Source: Cochliopodium minus | Lineage: Eukaryota; Discosea; Himatismenida; Cochliopodiidae | Assembly (NCBI GenBank): GCA_024220525.1 | Contig: JAMYWO010000312.1 | Location: forward strand, 1-25,224 | Direction of reading: 5' to 3' | DNA: 25,224 bases | Shown: piece after piece, positions 1 to 11,799 of the stretch | How positions within the stretch are numbered: position 1 is the first letter of the stretch | How the letters are laid out: each line of letters starts with the position of its first letter | Made by a program: the position numbers and the translations under genes | Notes under the pieces: generated by a model | The model's database searches: none | Told to the model about the DNA's origin: nothing | Seen by the model: only the letters and a program-made list of their open reading frames with translations

Positions 1-98
1 ATAAAAAATAAAAAATAAAAAATAAAAAATAAAAAATAAAAAATAAAAAATAAAAAATAAAAAATAAAAAAATTTAACAAAATATTTTTGATTTAAAC
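1..98 (-). repeat. Intron 5' half with (TAAAAAA)n heptamer repeat, left edge
   Basis: Begins at the donor following the exon ending at 99 and runs off the left edge. Positions 1-70 are an almost perfect plus-strand (TAAAAAA)n repeat, read as (TTTTTTA)n in the sense strand. The same heptamer fills 25144-25224 at the other edge, in the intron before the next PI3K exon. Confidence 0.85.
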
Positions 99-3000
99 CT
101 TTGAACATGACAAAGATTTGAGGGGAATACTCAAAGGAGACATTGAGTTTAGTCTTTAAAGCCAAGAAAAGAGGAGCAGTCTTGCTTTTCATCACTTTAC
201 ACTTCTCTTCGTTGATGCCCATCACCACTTTGTCGTGGAAAAGAGGAATTTTGCAGGGGTACACTGACAGTGGTATGATGTTCAGAAGTCTCTTAAATTT
301 TAGTTGGAGTTCCAGTGGTGTTGGTCCTTAATAAAATGAAAAAATAAAAATAAAATAAAAAAACCAAAAATAAAATTAAAAAGAATAAAATAATAAATTA
401 ATAAGAAAAAAATGAAAAAATAAAATAAATGAAAATAAAATGAATAAATAAAAATGAATGAAAAATAAATAAAAAAAAAAATATATAAAAAAATTTAATC
501 TGATTATTTTTTTTTATCCTGAAAAATATTTGAAAAAAATAAAGTAATAATAAATGAAAAAAAAATTTTTCAAATAAATTTAAATTACCAGATTTTTTGA
601 ATACTACGAGAGAGTTGTAGATTTGCTCCAAATACATTATCAATTGAAAGTCCCTAAAGCAAGTTTCGGAAAGAGATTCAGGAGATAGAGCGAAATAAGA
701 TTCCAGCAACAGTTTGTATCTTATAGCCAACGTGGGCTTGATTTCTTGACCTAACAGAAGATAAGAAAATGATTTACAAAAAATGAAAAATAAGAAAAAA
801 TAAAAATTAAAAAAAAAATAATAAATAAAAAATAAAAAATAAAAAATAATAAATAAAATAAAATAAAAAATAAATTAAAATAAAAATGAAAAATGAGAAA
901 AATAAACAAAATAAATAAAAATAAATATAAAAATAATAAAAATAATAATAAATAAATATTTTAGTTGTAACCTATTTCAGATTTCAAAACCCAAATGAAA
1001 GTATGTGCAAACTCTTGGCTTTCAAGAGATTTTTCTAACACGAACAAAGCAAGGGGAGAGAAGTGCAGTTGTTCATGTCGGAGGGAGATGACGAGCTGAG
1101 AACAGAAGGGAATGATGTCTTCTATCCGTTTCATACGAAGGCAGCTTACTGCAAATTGTCTAACTAGACTATCAGAAAACCTGTTTTAAAAAAAAAAATA
1201 TAAAATTAAAAATACTCATAAAAAAACAAATAAAACTAAAAGTTTTTTTCGAATTAAAATATTAATCAAAAAATTATTTTTATTATAAAAATAGTTTTAA
1301 ATATAAAAAAAAAAAAATTATTTTTATAATAAAAATTAAATTGGACTTATTTACCTTGCATCCAACAACAAAAAACAAGAAGAAAGGGGAATAGAAGCAT
1401 CCAAATTGTTAACAGTCAGGTAATGGAGGAACTCGTAGACGCTCTTCCTGTGGGACAAGAGATGGAAGTTGACGGAGAGGAGGATTTTGGGGAGGAGGTT
1501 GATGTTGTTTTTGGCGATGTGGTGTCGGTACTTCCACAACATGCTGTTTACGTAGTTGGTGGAGATGAACAAGTAATCAGTATTAACATAATCAAGAAAG
1601 TTTTTTTGCAAAAGTCCATATAATACATCCTTCACTGAAGATTAAATTAAAATTTAAATTATTTTTTTTTTTATTTTTTATTTTATTTTTATTTTAATTG
1701 AATGGATTAATTATATGAAAAAATTTTTAGCGAATAATTTTTTTTTTAGTTAATGTAATAATTGATGTTTTTTCCTTAGATAGATTATTAAAAGCCCTAT
1801 AATTTTCATTTTTATTTTTTTAGTCATTTTATAAAACTTACATAACTGTATTTGGAAAAACAAAAAAAATTTTTGATTTAAACAAAAAATCAAATAGAAA
1901 TTTAAATTGAAAAACTTTAAAAATAAATTAAATAATTATGGAAGACATTTATCCATCGGAGTTTATAATTATGGAAGATTTAAATTGATACATTTCTACT
2001 TTAATCAAATTTTTATTTAATTTTGAACTGATAATTAAAACACTGTTTATATCTCGCATATTTATATGGGGAATATTCATTCAAACACAAAAAATAAAAT
2101 TAAATTTTTTTGATGAATTATTTTTAAAATAAACATTAATTATTACCTTGGTAGTCGAATTTTGGCATTTGGGAAAGGTTTGTTGGTGCATCGGAGTAAA
2201 TGGGATAAGGATGGTCAGAAAACTTGGTTTTGAGAACGATGCAGGTGCCTTCAAAGTCAGTTTCGTGAAGAGTATTTCTCTCGTCATTAGAAAGAGCCAA
2301 ATCGTAATAACCTTTTAAAATAAAATAGAAATTAAAAAATTCAAAAATTATATATTTTTTTAATAAAAAATTAAAATTTTAATTGGAATACGCAAAAAAT
2401 GTAAAAAAAAATTGAAATCAAAAAATCAAAAAAAATTAAAATAAATAAATAGAATAACTTTTGAAAATAAAAAATAAAAGAAAAATTGTTACCTTCTCTC
2501 ATCACTCCTCTCCAGTCAAACAAGTTTGCGTTTGCATAACCAAGGCAAACAATTGTTTCTTTACTTGCATTCCTGATGTTGATCCCCTTTTTGGGAGGAG
2601 AGTAAGCGTAGAAGGTGAACTGAATGATGGATTCTCTTGGGATGTCTTTGATTTCGATTTCGAAAGTGATAAACTGTTTCCAGTTTGGAATCTTTTTTTT
2701 TCACGAGAAAAATAAATTTTAAAAAAGCAAAAAAAATGACATTAAATAAAATAAAATTAAATAAAATAAATGAAATAAAATAAAAATTCTATTGAAAAGA
2801 TAAGTAAATAAAATTTCGATATAATTTCACAATAATGAAAAAAATAAGAAAAATTTTTTGAAACAAAAAAACCTCTTTGACAAGCTTGGTGAACTGAGGC
2901 TCTATCACCAACTCGCCGCCAAAAAAAATGGAAACTTCAATGTAAAAGTGGATGTCTCTGGACTTGTTCTCCCACACGCCGAAAAAGGGCTCGAGGATTT

Positions 3001-5317
3001 TGGGAGAGAAGTTGGTGGTGGCGTTCAAAATCTTGATCTGGAACATCTTGTTGACATCGGACTGCCTGAAAACAGTGGCCACGTGCTCCCTCGAGAACTT
3101 CACCTCACTCCGGATCTTGTCGGGAAAAGATTTGGCGAGGTGATGTCTGTAGTGCGTGATCTTCTCTTTCTCTTCGATCTTGTTGAGATATTTCCTTTTG
3201 AGAATTCGGAGATCAAAGTCTTTCATGATGAAAAAGGGATCGGAAGGAGGCTGGTTTTGCGAAGGGAGAAAATCGACGAGCTCCATTTTTTCGTAGCCTT
3301 TCCAGTCGTGCTGGTGGTCTCTTGAGATGAGGTTGATGGATTCTTCCTTGGGCGGGTTGGTGTGTTTGTTCTCTCTGAGCGCAGTGAACCACTCTTCCAG
3401 CTCGGTTTTGTCTTTGGCGCGGAGGATGTCGACGATCTCTTCATTGAAGTGTCTCTTCCTGATCTCGATTGCGTTGGTGTACACTTTCGATTCTGTGATG
3501 GATGCAGTTTCAAATGTAATACCTCCATATCTTTTATAAAAAATAAAAAAAAAAATTTTTTTACAATTCAATTTTAAAAAAAAAATATTTTTTAATCAAA
3601 TAAAAAATAAAAAACAAATTAAAAATATTCAAAAAACAAATTAAAAGTTATTTTTTCAACAATTCAATTTAAACAAAAAAAAAAATTACGGCACGGCGGA
3701 ATCATCTTTTTGAGAAATAATTTGTCCTCTTTCATTGAGTTTAAAATACCAAACAATATTCCCCTTCAACACGAAATATCTCCTCACCCATTTGTCAAAT
3801 CCAAAAATGTTCATCCTTTTTTCTTCAAGAAAACCTTTGATGATAACATTTTCTTTTAAAGAAATGTATCTCTTAATTCTAATGTGCTGAGTGTCTTCTT
3901 TTGTAACAGATGACAGAAAATTATTGGATCTCATTTTACCGATTGAACACCCAATGTGCTTTGAAGGAAGATCACAATGTCTATGTATGATAAACCCACA
4001 AGCTTTGCACAATAAGGAGCTTTTATTTTGAAGTAATCAAATTCCAATAAATTTATTCAATTAATTTTTGTTAAATAAAATTAATTGAATAAGATTATCA
4101 TCTTGTAAAAAGATTTCATAAAAAATCCTTATTTTCTAAAAAGCTTTTTTAAAAGTATCAATTTATTTTATTCATCCAACTACAATTCTTATCACATATT
4201 GTATTATTAAAACTGTTGGAGTAAAAAACTAAATTCCCTTCTCTTTTTAATATTTTTATATATTAATAAAATGTTTTATTTTTTGTAAGTCATACAATCA
4301 TCAGCATTATTCCTAATTTTATACCAATTCAAAAATAAATTACCTTTTCCAAACTAATTCGTTACAGAAATTGCATGTTGGAGGAATTAGTGGTTTGTTC
4401 TCCATAAAGGAGTGAGGCGGTTTTTTGGTGGTTATTGTTATTGACTCCCCTATAATTTTGGTAATAATTATTCAAGATCGGAATTATTTGGGTTTTAAAA
4501 ATCATTTATTTTTTTTTACTGTTGATGTTTCTTTGGAACATGTTTGGGTTGAAGTCACTTTGGGTCAGACTCTTGCTACGCCTCTTCCTAAAATCTTTGC
4601 TTTTTACTTTTTTTTCATCTTTTTCATCTTCAATCTCAACTGTGATTTTAAAAAATGTTGTTAATTCGATTTGATTAGATTCAATCAGTTTCTCATTTGT
4701 GAGATATTCGATTATTTAATTTTAAATATTCTTAAATTCTTACAGATCCTTGTATTCTCCTCCCTTTCCCCATCATAATTCTCGATTATATTCATATTGT
4801 TTGTTATTTCTTCTTTACTATTTATGATGCTGGAATCTTTTTCCATCACATCTTTTTTTCATTGATTTATTTGTCAAAACAATAATAAATATTATATATA
4901 TTTGAAAATTGATCTTACTTTTGGATATTCTGATCTCTCTATCCAGACTCTTGCTTCTTTTCTTCTTGTGATTTTTTTTTTCTCCAAATTGAAATACATT
5001 GATAGGCATTTTATCATTATCTAGGTCATGATATGGTTGTATAAGAAAATATAAACTTATCATCTGAGCATATGAAAAAAAAAATATATTTACTGTTATT
5101 ATCTTCATTCAAAGTATGGCTCGATCTCATGATATCATTGTTCTCTATGATCAATTGATCGATTTCCTTCTCTCGTTCTTCGATATCTATGCCTGCATTC
5201 TTCAAATCGGAGAGATTGACTAAAGAAAATTAAAAAATTGAGATTGAGAAATTTGAATGATATTTTAATAATTTTGTTTGTGGAACATTTGATTGCCATT
5301 CTTGTACTTCTCCTCAT
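99..5317 (-). CDS. PI3-kinase with N-terminal C1 and PH domains; 5' part, catalytic core missing at left edge
   Basis: Phosphoinositide 3-kinase, expected to phosphorylate membrane inositol lipids. Exons (minus): 5317-5308, 5219-5094, 5020-4919, 4851-4744, 4639-4520, 4449-4344, 4019-3690, 3530-2873, 2691-2493, 2311-2147, 1634-1355, 1180-972, 750-589, 326-99; all phases agree. Visible order: charged, partly coiled N-terminus; C1 zinc finger (about residues 169-213, H-x12-C-x2-C ... CKAC ... HRHC); PH domain (about 246-356, start KGFLEEKR, closing Trp in ELEEWFTAL); linker without a recognisable Ras-binding domain; C2 (IHFYIEVSIFFGGELVIEP, IPNWKQFITFEIEIKDIPRE, NLFDWRG); helical PIK domain (LWKYRHHIAK, RQFAVSCLRMKR); start of kinase lobe (GINEEKCKVMKSKTAPLFL). 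It stops at a donor right before the GDDLRQD exon, which lies at 25083-24884. The ATG at 5317 has only a 10-nt first exon and is the weakest part of the model; the rest is strong. Confidence 0.85.
1635..2146 (-). other. Long PI3K intron (512 nt) between C2 and helical exons
   Basis: AT-rich stretch with no open frame that continues the flanking domains. It holds two near-identical copies of AATTATGGAAGA about 36 nt apart near 1935-1980. The flanking exons join in phase without it. I see no RNA gene or other coding signal. Confidence 0.6.
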
Positions 5318-5839
5318 TTTTATTTGTTTTTTTTGAAAATATTCAAAAAAAAAAACAAAATTTCATGAATTGTGCAAACTTTTCCATGTTAACTAAAAGT
5401 TCAACAATATTGGTTAATATTGATCCAGCAAGGATCTGTAATAAAAGTAAATTTATTAACAATCATTTGGGAAAATTGAAGATTTTTGGAATTTAAAGTA
5501 TCACAATTATTTAAATTTGATTTATTTTGATTATTTAGACATCCAATCTTCTTTGAAAATAAATTTTCAGATAATGGCAGATTCTGAAAAAGTTCTTTGT
5601 TAGAGAAACTCGTAAACTTATGTATTTCTATGATTTGAAATGAAGATATAAAAATCAAAGTGTAACTCTTATCCTGGAGGTTGAGAAATTAGTTTACCAA
5701 ATTATCATAAAAAATAAAAATAAATAATAATAAAAAATAAAAAAAAATTGTTTCTTTAATTGCAAAAATATTTATGGTTTCAAAGTTTTTAAGAAAGTCA
5801 AAAAAAAAAAAAGAGGAAGGAAGAGGACAGGATAACTTA
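5318..5839. other. Intergenic region between SH2-protein stop and PI3K start
   Basis: 522 nt with no convincing gene. The minus strand has an open stretch at 5401-5658 (contains KKIGCLNNQNKSNLNN) and a short one rich in Leu/Ile near 5340-5420, but I found no ATG and no phase-consistent splice into the PI3K exons. It probably holds the PI3K promoter and 5' UTR plus the 3' UTR of the SH2 gene. An extra upstream PI3K exon cannot be excluded. Confidence 0.45.
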
Positions 5840-8800
5840 CTACTTGTCTTGTTGGTTGATGTCAAAGAAAGGTTTGTAGATGGGACTGATGTTCTGTTCA
5901 TCCTTCTCTTCACTTGAAGAAAAAGAGAATTGGGAATCATCGTTGGGAGGGTTTTTGTGGTCTTCTTGATGATTTTGTCCATCAACAACACTGAAGGTTT
6001 TTGGGATCAAATCACTCGAGACGAAAGAACCAAAGAAAATAGAAGAGGTGTTAGTGTTGTTCTCATCTTCTTTTTTATTCTTGGTGGGGGTGATGATATT
6101 GATTTTGGGGGGCTCCGGAACGAAGAGAGTGTCGCCTTGGTTGATGTTGAGGTTGCCGTAGAAGTTGATGTTCTGTTGAAAGGGAAATCCAAAGGGGGAG
6201 TTGATAGTTCTCTGGTAGAAATCATTTGGTTTGTTGTTGGCATTAACGTTGGTTTTAACGTTACTATTATTAGTGTTATTGTTTGTATTATAGGTGTTAT
6301 TGTTTCCAAAGAAGTCATTGTCCGAGTCGATGTCGATGTTGGTGTTACTCTTTGAATTGAAATAGTTGTTGATGGAGAAATCAATACTGTTGTTGTTGCT
6401 GTTATTGTTGTTGTTAGAGGAATTAAAGGTATTAAAGTTATAGGTATTTTTTTCATCATCTTTGCAATTATAATTGGGATTGTGACTGAAATCAATGAAC
6501 TCATTGTTTGTGTTATTTCCGCTGTCAAAATCCTCTTTTATGAAGTTTGTATCCAGGAAATATCCGCCTTCCCCAAATATGTTGCTATTATCATCCTCTC
6601 CTACATACAAAAGGTCGTTGTCCAAGTAGAACGAATTGTTGGTTTCGTTACTGATGCTTACACATTTCAGTTTAGTCGAAATCATTTTCAAGTAGGAGTG
6701 CATGTTTCCCACCCTCAATTCATAAAAATTCTCTCCATGTAATTCACCTTAATTAAAATTAAAAAATTCAAATAAAATAAATGTCAAAAAATTCCTAAAT
6801 AACTATATGAAATTTTTTTTATAAAACTTTATCGAGTAAACAGTAAAAACCAAGAATCGCATCGAAATTAAAACAAAAAATAAAATATTTTTCTTTCTAA
6901 TTAAGATATGTTATTCTCGGGCATAATGAGCATCCACAAATTTTTTTTTTGTAAAATCATTTGAATGCATTATAAAGATAAAGTGATTTCAATTATACAG
7001 TAATCAACATGATTTTAAGCATTATACTTGAAATGATCTGATATAAACAGAACTCAAAAATTTGATGCTAAGAAATTTCGAATAATTCAAGATTTTTGCA
7101 ATTTTTATAAAAAATATCACATATAAAAAGTTTGAATGATAAATGAATTAAAAAAAAATAATTAAATAAAAAATAAAATAACCAATCTTCCACACGCCAC
7201 TATAATACCTTATGGTGTAAATTTTATCAACTTTTGGATCTTTTATCTCGAAGATTTTTTCTTCATACGGAGATTTTTTTCCAAAAAGTGGGACCAAACA
7301 GTCTTTGTTGTAGAACTTTCTCTTCTTGTCATGGGAATAAACTATGACCTTATAAGAATTGTCTCCGTGGAACCTTACCTCCATGAATCCGTTCTTGAGA
7401 TCTACAAGTGGAGTTTCGGTGAATTCTAATAAAATTGTTGCGACTAGAATTCTATTGTCTTCCAAGTCTTCCATTTTATTACCTTCAACTTTTTAAAAAC
7501 AACAATAAAAAATACTTAACAAAAAAAAAAAAAAAGAATAAAACAAAAGAAAAAAAAAATTTTAGTATTATTTTTATTTTCTTTATTTCTGAAAAATTTA
7601 ACATTTTTTATTAAAACTATTAGTATTAAAATTTTATTATTTAATAAAAAAAATTTTTACCCACATTTTTTTTAGTATTTCTTCTAGTATTACTTACTAC
7701 GCTTATATTCAACCTTGGTTTGTCTTCATTTTGGGTAACCATGTGTCTGTTGTCACCAACAACAATTCTCAGGATGTTGGGCTGGTTTTCCTCGGGGTTG
7801 AACACTTTTCTCCTGAAACACTTTTTTTTGCAAGTGTAGCATTTGGAGATATCAGATATCATGTTGAGTTGGTTCGAAATAGTTGTAACTCTCAGTGCTT
7901 TGAGGGATATTTCTTAAAAAAAAAAAAAGATTGTTTTTAAACAAAGAAATGTTAATTAAATCATTATTTTTTTTATATTAAATATTATTAATGAAATTCG
8001 ACAAAATATTTTTATAAAAATTTTTTGTAATAAAGTTCATCAGTTTTAATTAAATATATAATTAATTTTATTTTTTTTAGATTTTATTAATATTTTTCGT
8101 TTAAATTTTTTTACTTGTTTCGTTGTACTTCCCCTCTTTGCTCTTATAGCAAATGACAAAGGGAGTATAATCCTCCAAGTTATTATCTTTGTCATTCCTC
8201 ATCAAAATGTGGAATCCCACAGAAGCCAAAGCATACAAGTAATTATGAGAGAACCTTATCAAGAAGGTCCCGTTCTCAACATTGGAGTCGCAAAGCTTCT
8301 TCTCTGCTTCTTCGGCGCTGCAGAAGAGGATTGACTTGCTTGCCCAGTGGAACAATAAGTCTTCGCATCTCTTGTTTAAATTGACTTCAGTACATGATTT
8401 CTTTTTTATTTAATTTTTAAACTTTTTATTTAATATTTTTATTTATTTTATTTTTTAATATTTTTTTATTTCATATTTTTAATTTTTAATTTTTAATATT
8501 TTTTTATTTTTTTATTTTTATTTTCAAAAATTTATTTTTTTACTTCTATTTCCTTGCCTACTATGGTGTGGTGGTTTGGTAGGATAGTGTATGCGATCCC
8601 AGAAAAGATGTCAAAGAAGCACTTGACCAATCTGATGTTGACCATTGTGTTCTTGTGGATTCCCTTAGAATTTTGTTCTATTTTGTTAAAAATTAAGTTG
8701 CTCAATGGAATATCTCTTTTTATTTAAAATAAAAAATAAAAAATAAAAAAATAAAAAAATAAAAAAATAAAAAATAATAAATAAAAAATAAAAAATAAAA

Positions 8801-9940
8801 ATAAAAAAATATTAACCTGTTTTTGGTTATGACTTTAATAATTTGTTTGATCATATCTGACATGAAAGATTCTCCAATTTTATGTTCATTTTCTATATCT
8901 ATGTTTTTGGTCAACTCCTCGATTTTCGTCCAAGGTTGGAAGATGCTGTGGAAATTTTTGACCTCTTCTTCGAAGAAAGAGTATGCTACGAACAAAGTGT
9001 CAGGGCTTGGAAATAAATTTTCAGTTGCATTTCTTTCAAAGAGCCCTTCATTTTAAAAAATTGTTTAATATTTATCTAATTTAATAAAAAATGATTAAAT
9101 AAATTAATTCTTTTAATGTTTTTTATTATTTTTTAATAATTTAATTTAATATAATAAATAAATTAATCAATTTTTTTTTTTACCTGCTATCACTCCCCAT
9201 CTTCTTTCCAACATCCTACATTTAAGCACTTTATTGAGCCCTTTGTCGACATAGACCACGCTCCAACTGGTGTCAGGGCAATCCAGTATCTCCTTGACAC
9301 TCTTCCACAGCTTGGGATGCGTTTTGGCGGAGATTTTGCAGTAGTTCTTCCCATTCTTAAACTTTGTATTTGTGAATATGTACTTGTGGATTTTGTTCTT
9401 GGAACTGTTGTAGCTTGTATCCCTTTGAATAGAAAAATAATAAAAAAAAAAAAAAATAATTATCAAGATAAGATAGTCAAGAAAATAATCATAAAAAATA
9501 AAGAATATATTTTTCTTGTCAAATTCTCTTAATTTAATATTTTTTGACCATATCGGGAACAGTTTGTGGCTGCTCTCAAATCCCATTCTCTTCAGGAACA
9601 TAACAATATTCTCACCCTTGTTTCTCTTCCATTGATTTTCCTCAAGATAGATCTTAATCGAGCACTTATCATTGCCACTGCTATATTCCATTTGAATAAA
9701 ATTTTTAATTAAAGTAAATTCTGTGAAATACAAATATATTTTCAATTATTACCAATTATTTTCACCACATAAACAAACTTCTAAATTTGGTTCAACATTG
9801 TTGTTAGTAGTTTTTCTTTTTTTTGTTAGTTTTCCTATTTTCTTACTTTTTGGTTTTTTTTCTTTCTCCTTTTTTTCTTCGACGTCTTCTTTCTGATTGT
9901 TCTTGATTGTTCTTTTGTTTGGCTCATTCTTCTTGCTCAT
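5840..9940 (-). CDS. SH2-domain protein, STAT/CudA-like putative transcription factor
   Basis: Nine exons (minus): 9940-9753, 9680-9549, 9422-9184, 9045-8817, 8715-8544, 8400-8115, 7912-7661, 7488-7183, 6747-5840; all phases agree, 903 aa, TAG stop. Order: a Lys-rich N-terminus (KKEKEKKPKSKKIGKLTKKR, likely nuclear signal); a conserved-looking block around residues 90-186 (KLWKSVKEILDCPDTSW, MLERRWGVIAG); a helical linker; an SH2 domain at about 335-410 with the phosphotyrosine-binding Arg in GTFLIRFS (R369); two beta-rich segments (NILRIVVGDNRHMV, KIYTIRYYSGVWKI); and an Asn/Ser-rich tail of about 300 residues. SH2 domains are rare outside animals. A DNA-binding core placed upstream of an SH2 domain is the layout of STATs and of CudA-related plant proteins, so nuclear phosphotyrosine signalling is a reasonable inference. 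I cannot verify the DNA-binding core by eye. No kinase motif is present. Confidence 0.8.
6748..7182 (-). other. Long intron of the SH2-protein gene
   Basis: 435 nt between the last two exons of the SH2 gene. AT-rich, with stops in all frames and no extra exon, RNA gene or repeat that I can recognise. The flanking exons join in phase (G|GT). Confidence 0.6.
8718..8816 (-). repeat. Intron with (TAAAAAA)n-type repeat in the SH2 gene
   Basis: The plus strand shows repeated AAAAAAT/AAAAAT units across about 8725-8810, between exons 8715-8544 and 9045-8817. It is the same heptamer family as at both window edges and at 23060-23137, always T-rich in the sense strand of the host gene. Confidence 0.75.
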
Positions 9941-10208
9941 TATTTAATTTTGGCTTTATATTTGAAAAGGTTTTCGAAAAAAAAAAAAATTTGGTTTTTA
10001 TTTAATTAAATTTTTTATATCATCTTTGAATTTCATGATTCTTAAGTCTTTTTTATTAAAAAAAATGTTAATGACCAACATATTATGCTAAGAAAAAAAA
10101 AAAGTGTTTTGAAAATATTGCTTTAACTTTTTAAAGAAAGAAAATGAAGTTGTGCGAAAAAAATTATCAAAAAATTTTTTCAATTACATTACTTTGATTT
10201 TTTAAATT

Positions 10209-11620
10209 TTAAAGGTTTAATTTAGAAGCACTCAAATATTTTTCAACCGATCGTTTTCCTTTGATGTATTTGTTTATTTTGACCTCCATTCCATCTGCGA
10301 TACAAACAAAGAAATACTATCAAATAAGATAAAAATGTAATTTTAAAAATAATTAAACAAAATAATTAAGTTTTTTTACCAATTCTGTAAATTTTATAAT
10401 AAAAAAAATTAAGATAAATTAAGATTTTTATTTAAAAAAATAATAACCTTTATATTGACCATGGGGCTTTGTCATTCTTTTAATTCCATTGATGTATAAA
10501 GTAACACTGGCACATTCTCCCAAGAAATCAACGTACAAGGAAACAGTATCCCCTTTAAACACAAAATAAAAAAACAAAACAAAATAAAAAATAAAAAATA
10601 AAAAAAAGCGAATGAAAAATAATAAAAAATTTCTATATTAATTAATATTAATAAAATAATAGAGTCAGATTAAAATATAATAAAGTAGAATTACCAGTGA
10701 CCCATTTGTTGTCGTCGGAATACCCAAAATTTAAAACACCTTGCATATATCCACAACAATAGTTGAAATCAATGTTTTTGACAGAGACTCCCTTTAGAAA
10801 TTATTTATTGATATTTTTAGTATTTTTTTTTCAAAGTATTAATTTTTATTTACAAAGAAAATATAGTGCATGGTCATTTTAACCATTTTAGTTTCTAGAT
10901 AATACACGTTTCCTCTCGTCATTACCTTGTCAGCTGGTTTTTTTTTGTATTTTTTAAAAAAATTTTTAAATAATTTTTCAAAAAAAAATAAATTAGAGAA
11001 CCCAAAACTCCATTCCAACACTAAAAAATAAACATAATGAAATAGTGATAAAAAATTCAAGTTTATAAATAGAAAGCGACCATTTTTAAAACAATAAGAC
11101 TGATCAAAAAAAAATCAATAATATAATTTATAATTTTAATAAAAAACTTATAAACCTTGGGGGGAAACGGATCATAAGTCTTGATTGTAAGTCCATGATC
11201 TAAAATCTTGATGGAGGGTCCACACATTTTTTCATCCCACACAAGATTTATATAGTGCTTCACATGGAGGTAAAGTCTGTCCATCTTCATGTCGTAGGAG
11301 CTCAGATCCATCTCATCTAGGTAATATAAATCTTCTTCTTTGTTGGGGATGCCCATCCTTTCAGTGATCCCCCTCCATATCATCTTTGATGTGTTTTGAT
11401 CTTTGTGCAGGATGATTTTGTTGATGTGTTTGTTGGTGAGGGTCATGTTGATAAGCTCTTCTATCGAGAGATAATCGAATATTTTGGCTTAATTCATAAA
11501 TTAATAAAAAAATAATTATGACTCCTTGGTATTATTTCTTTGATGATTTTTGATATTTTATCATCAAATGATAATTTTACCTGTAAGAAATTTGGGAATA
11601 CGCAGAAAGAAATTTTCCAT
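10209..11620 (-). CDS. F-box/SPRY protein, FBXO45-like
   Basis: Six exons (minus): 11620-11581, 11487-11156, 10925-10854, 10791-10695, 10552-10448, 10294-10209; 732 nt, 243 aa, TAA stop. The first two exons encode an F-box at the extreme N-terminus (RIPKFLTAKIFDYLSIEEL, then NMTLTNKHINKI ... W). The last four build a SPRY domain: RGNVYYLETKMVKM, GVSVKNIDFNYCCGY, GDTVSLYVDFLGECASVTLY, YINGIKR. By family knowledge the F-box docks on Skp1 of an SCF ubiquitin ligase and the SPRY domain selects the substrate; FBXO45/FSN-1 has this order and a similar length. It sits 268 nt upstream of the SH2-gene start, on the same strand, and next to a second F-box gene. Confidence 0.85.
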
Positions 11621-11799
11621 TTTTTTTATTTTTAACAGAAATATAATTTCAAAAAAATCAAATGTATGCTTTTAAAAGGATAATAAAAGGTAATGTTGAA
11701 ATTTCATTTAATTGAATGAAAAAGATTTGCGAAAATAAATTCATTTTATTAATTAAATAAATAAAAATTAAAATGAATAAAAATTTTTTAATTTAAAAA

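Noticed and set aside
2858-3325. 155-aa plus-strand open frame
   Set aside because: Antisense of the PI3K exon that carries the PH end and C2 start, whose minus-strand frame shows clear domains.
5401-5658. 85-aa minus-strand frame as an upstream PI3K exon
   Set aside because: No ATG begins it, and no donor/acceptor pair keeps frame into the next PI3K exon without a stop. Left as possible UTR.
5930-6355. 141-aa plus-strand open frame
   Set aside because: Antisense shadow of the Asn/Ser-rich last exon of the SH2 gene, hydrophobic only because Asn codons reverse to Val/Ile.
7690-7700. Consensus donor GTAAGT inside an SH2-gene exon
   Set aside because: Using it leaves phase 0, but the next exon needs phase 1; the weaker donor at 7660 fits.
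10383-10387. 5-nt microexon (AATTG flanked by AG and GT) in the F-box/SPRY gene
   Set aside because: Including it breaks the frame; the neighbouring exons join in phase without it.
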